Shown here piece after piece: positions 4,967 to 6,451 of a stretch of 6,451 bases of DNA. Where the stretch lies: positions 91,585 to 98,035 of the forward strand of contig MFGW01000232.1 of the NCBI GenBank assembly GCA_001780385.1. Direction: 5' to 3'. Numbering within the stretch: the stretch's first letter is position 1; each line of letters opens with the position of its first letter. Origin of the DNA: Candidatus Fischerbacteria bacterium RBG_13_37_8 (GTDB taxonomy: Bacteria > Acidobacteriota > HRBIN11 > MFGW01). The notes under the pieces were generated by a model, which saw only the letters and a list, made by a program, of their open reading frames with translations, had not been told where the DNA came from and did not search any database. Both the position numbers and the translations under genes were made by a program.

Positions 4967-6451
4967 ATGCCGAAATTCAAAGAAATAGTTGAATCTCCCG
5001 CTGGGAGTAAATATGTTTTGCAGGGGAATGCTGCTTTTTCACTCGGAGTCATTCATGCGGGCTATCATGCGGCGGATGGTTATCCCGGTACACCCAGCAC
5101 GGAAGTTATTGATAAATCATTATCGCAAGTGCAGGACAGGATTCAGGTAGGATGGTCGGTAAATGAAGCAGTTGCAGTAGGTGTCGGAGTGGGACATGCT
5201 GTTGCCGGTTATGATGTATTAATCACCATGAAAATACCGGGGATATTTCAAGCGGCAGATGTTATTTCTACGTCGGCTTTTTATAATGCACCGGCGGGCG
5301 CATTGGTGATATATGCAGTTACAGATTACGTTCCATCAAGCACGCAACATGTGATTGATGTGAGGTATTTCTTATCTTCCGCACGACTTCCCATTCTCGA
5401 ACCACGTAATCACCAGGAAATGTACGAAATTGCATGGATTGCAGCCGATATCAGCAAATTATTCAATACACCCGTCGTTGTATTAGCATCGGGAATACTG
5501 GCACATTCCGAGGGATTGGTCATCTTAAAGGAACCAAGAACGCAGACTCCGAAAGAGGCTCCTGCTACACTGCATCCGTGGATGCTAATGCCAGCTATTG
5601 CACGGGGTAATTATAATAAAGCAACACAGATACGAATCCCGGGCATTAAGAAATGGATTGAACAAACAAACCTGGTGGAAGAAATTAAAGGAAAAGATAA
5701 TTGGGGAATAATCACAAGCGGGGAGAGCAGCACCATTGTCAGGGAGGCGCTGCAGGTGATTAAGGCAAAGCCGTCGATAATGACCCTGGCGATTACAAAT
5801 CCTCTCCCGAAAGAACAAATAAAAGCTTTTGCGAAGAAAATTAAAGGCAAACTATTTGTCATAGAGGATGGTGACACGTTCCTGCAGGAGAGATTACAAT
5901 TGCTAGGAATCAAGGCAATAGGTAAGGAAGAAGCAAGTGTCATCACGCATTGGACACCGGAGATGCTTCTTGAATTTCTTTCACGGCAGCTTAATCTTCG
6001 ATATAAAATAACGAAAAAAGACATCAAGATAAATCCGTTGCCGCGTCCGCCAGCGATTTGTCCCGGATGTTCGTACCGTGCCTTGTCACTGGTAATAGCT
6101 AAATTGAAAAGGCAGAAGAAGATTTATGGGGTATTTGGTGACATAGGCTGTTCAACATTGTTGCATTTCAACAATGCGCTTGACACGGTCCTTTGCATGG
6201 GAGCATCCGATTCCATGAGACAGGGATTTGTGATGTCGCGTCCAGATATGGCAGCGAGAACTATCAGTATCATAGGGGATTCGTGCGAATGTCATTCCGG
6301 TTTAGATTCAACGCGGAACGCTGTATTCAGAAATGTACCCGGTGTTAAAATAATATTAGACAATAGAACGACTGCAATGACCGGCGGACAACCAGCACCC
6401 AGTACAGCGCTCAACCTGGAAGGGCAAGCACATAAATTTGAATTAAAGAAA
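4967..6451 (+). CDS. iorA: Indolepyruvate-type 2-oxoacid:ferredoxin oxidoreductase alpha subunit (IorA-like), 3' end outside window
   Basis: An open frame of 495 codons runs to the window edge; the family is about 600 residues, so the C-terminal end, normally carrying the ferredoxin-like cluster domain, is missing from view. The N-terminal pyrimidine domain has GYPGTPSTE (38-46) and WSVNE (63-67), with Glu67 the expected thiamin-activating acid. The thiamin-diphosphate domain has CPGC (365-368), GDIGC (391-395), GDS (437-439) and DNRTTAMTGGQP (465-476). The enzyme oxidatively decarboxylates aryl or other 2-oxoacids to acyl-CoA and reduces ferredoxin; a beta subunit (IorB) is expected downstream. 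It is divergent: the usual HSSQ-x-E-QD segment reads SSTQHVID (124-131), and GDSTFFHSG-like sequence reads GDSCECHSG. The ATG is the only plausible start (in-frame stop at 4943-4945) and has no Shine-Dalgarno. The family is firm; substrate unknown. Confidence 0.9.
   Translation, partial: MPKFKEIVESPAGSKYVLQGNAAFSLGVIHAGYHAADGYPGTPSTEVIDKSLSQVQDRIQVGWSVNEAVAVGVGVGHAVAGYDVLITMKIPGIFQAADVISTSAFYNAPAGALVIYAVTDYVPSSTQHVIDVRYFLSSARLPILEPRNHQEMYEIAWIAADISKLFNTPVVVLASGILAHSEGLVILKEPRTQTPKEAPATLHPWMLMPAIARGNYNKATQIRIPGIKKWIEQTNLVEEIKGKDNWGIITSGESSTIVREALQVIKAKPSIMTLAITNPLPKEQIKAFAKKIKGKLFVIEDGDTFLQERLQLLGIKAIGKEEASVITHWTPEMLLEFLSRQLNLRYKITKKDIKINPLPRPPAICPGCSYRALSLVIAKLKRQKKIYGVFGDIGCSTLLHFNNALDTVLCMGASDSMRQGFVMSRPDMAARTISIIGDSCECHSGLDSTRNAVFRNVPGVKIILDNRTTAMTGGQPAPSTALNLEGQAHKFELKK

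Noticed and set aside
5611..6027. Minus-strand 138-residue open frame within iorA
   Set aside because: It lies fully antisense to conserved IorA sequence and has no recognisable domain or ribosome site.

Overview
The window is a stretch of bacterial-looking (possibly archaeal) DNA from an anaerobe. The main evidence is a run of oxygen-sensitive redox functions: a 4Fe-4S/FMN/FAD ene-reductase-like flavoprotein, a two-cluster ferredoxin, and the alpha subunit of an indolepyruvate-type 2-oxoacid:ferredoxin oxidoreductase. The intergenic spaces are short and carry degenerate palindromic and heptad repeats of a kind common in environmental genomes. No rRNA, tRNA or marker gene allows a taxonomic call, and I do not make one.

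Layout. (1) Positions 1-909, plus strand: the 3' part of a hydantoinase B/oxoprolinase-type gene, cut by the window edge. (2) 910-1163: a convergent, non-coding spacer with several potential hairpins and repeat remnants. (3) 1164-1900, minus strand: an AT-rich two-gene MNT-HEPN toxin-antitoxin-like module, overlapping by four bases and preceded by a near-consensus sigma70-type promoter that leaves almost no leader. (4) 1901-2084: a divergent spacer with a perfect small hairpin and a three-copy heptad repeat. (5) 2085-4784, plus strand: a tight set of three genes with 2-21 bp gaps, encoding a DCR/TMADH-like flavoprotein, a dicluster ferredoxin and a VOC (methylmalonyl-CoA-epimerase-like) protein. 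(6) 4785-4966: a repeat-filled spacer. (7) 4967 to the end, plus strand: an IorA-like gene running off the window without its C-terminal part.

How it may work together (inference). IorA-type enzymes oxidatively decarboxylate 2-oxoacids to acyl-CoA and pass electrons to ferredoxin. The ferredoxin gene next door could carry these electrons, and the flavoprotein could use them or NAD(P)H on an unsaturated substrate or CoA ester. The VOC protein would act on a related intermediate. This suggests a catabolic or fermentative module for a 2-oxoacid or acyl-CoA, with the hydantoinase-like gene perhaps part of the same locus before the toxin-antitoxin module arrived. Three of the enzymes depart from expected active-site motifs: the flavoprotein lacks the OYE His pair and the FadH catalytic His, the VOC protein lacks a metal-ligand His, and IorA has an altered internal motif. 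The substrate is therefore probably not the textbook one for any of them. The window does not identify it.
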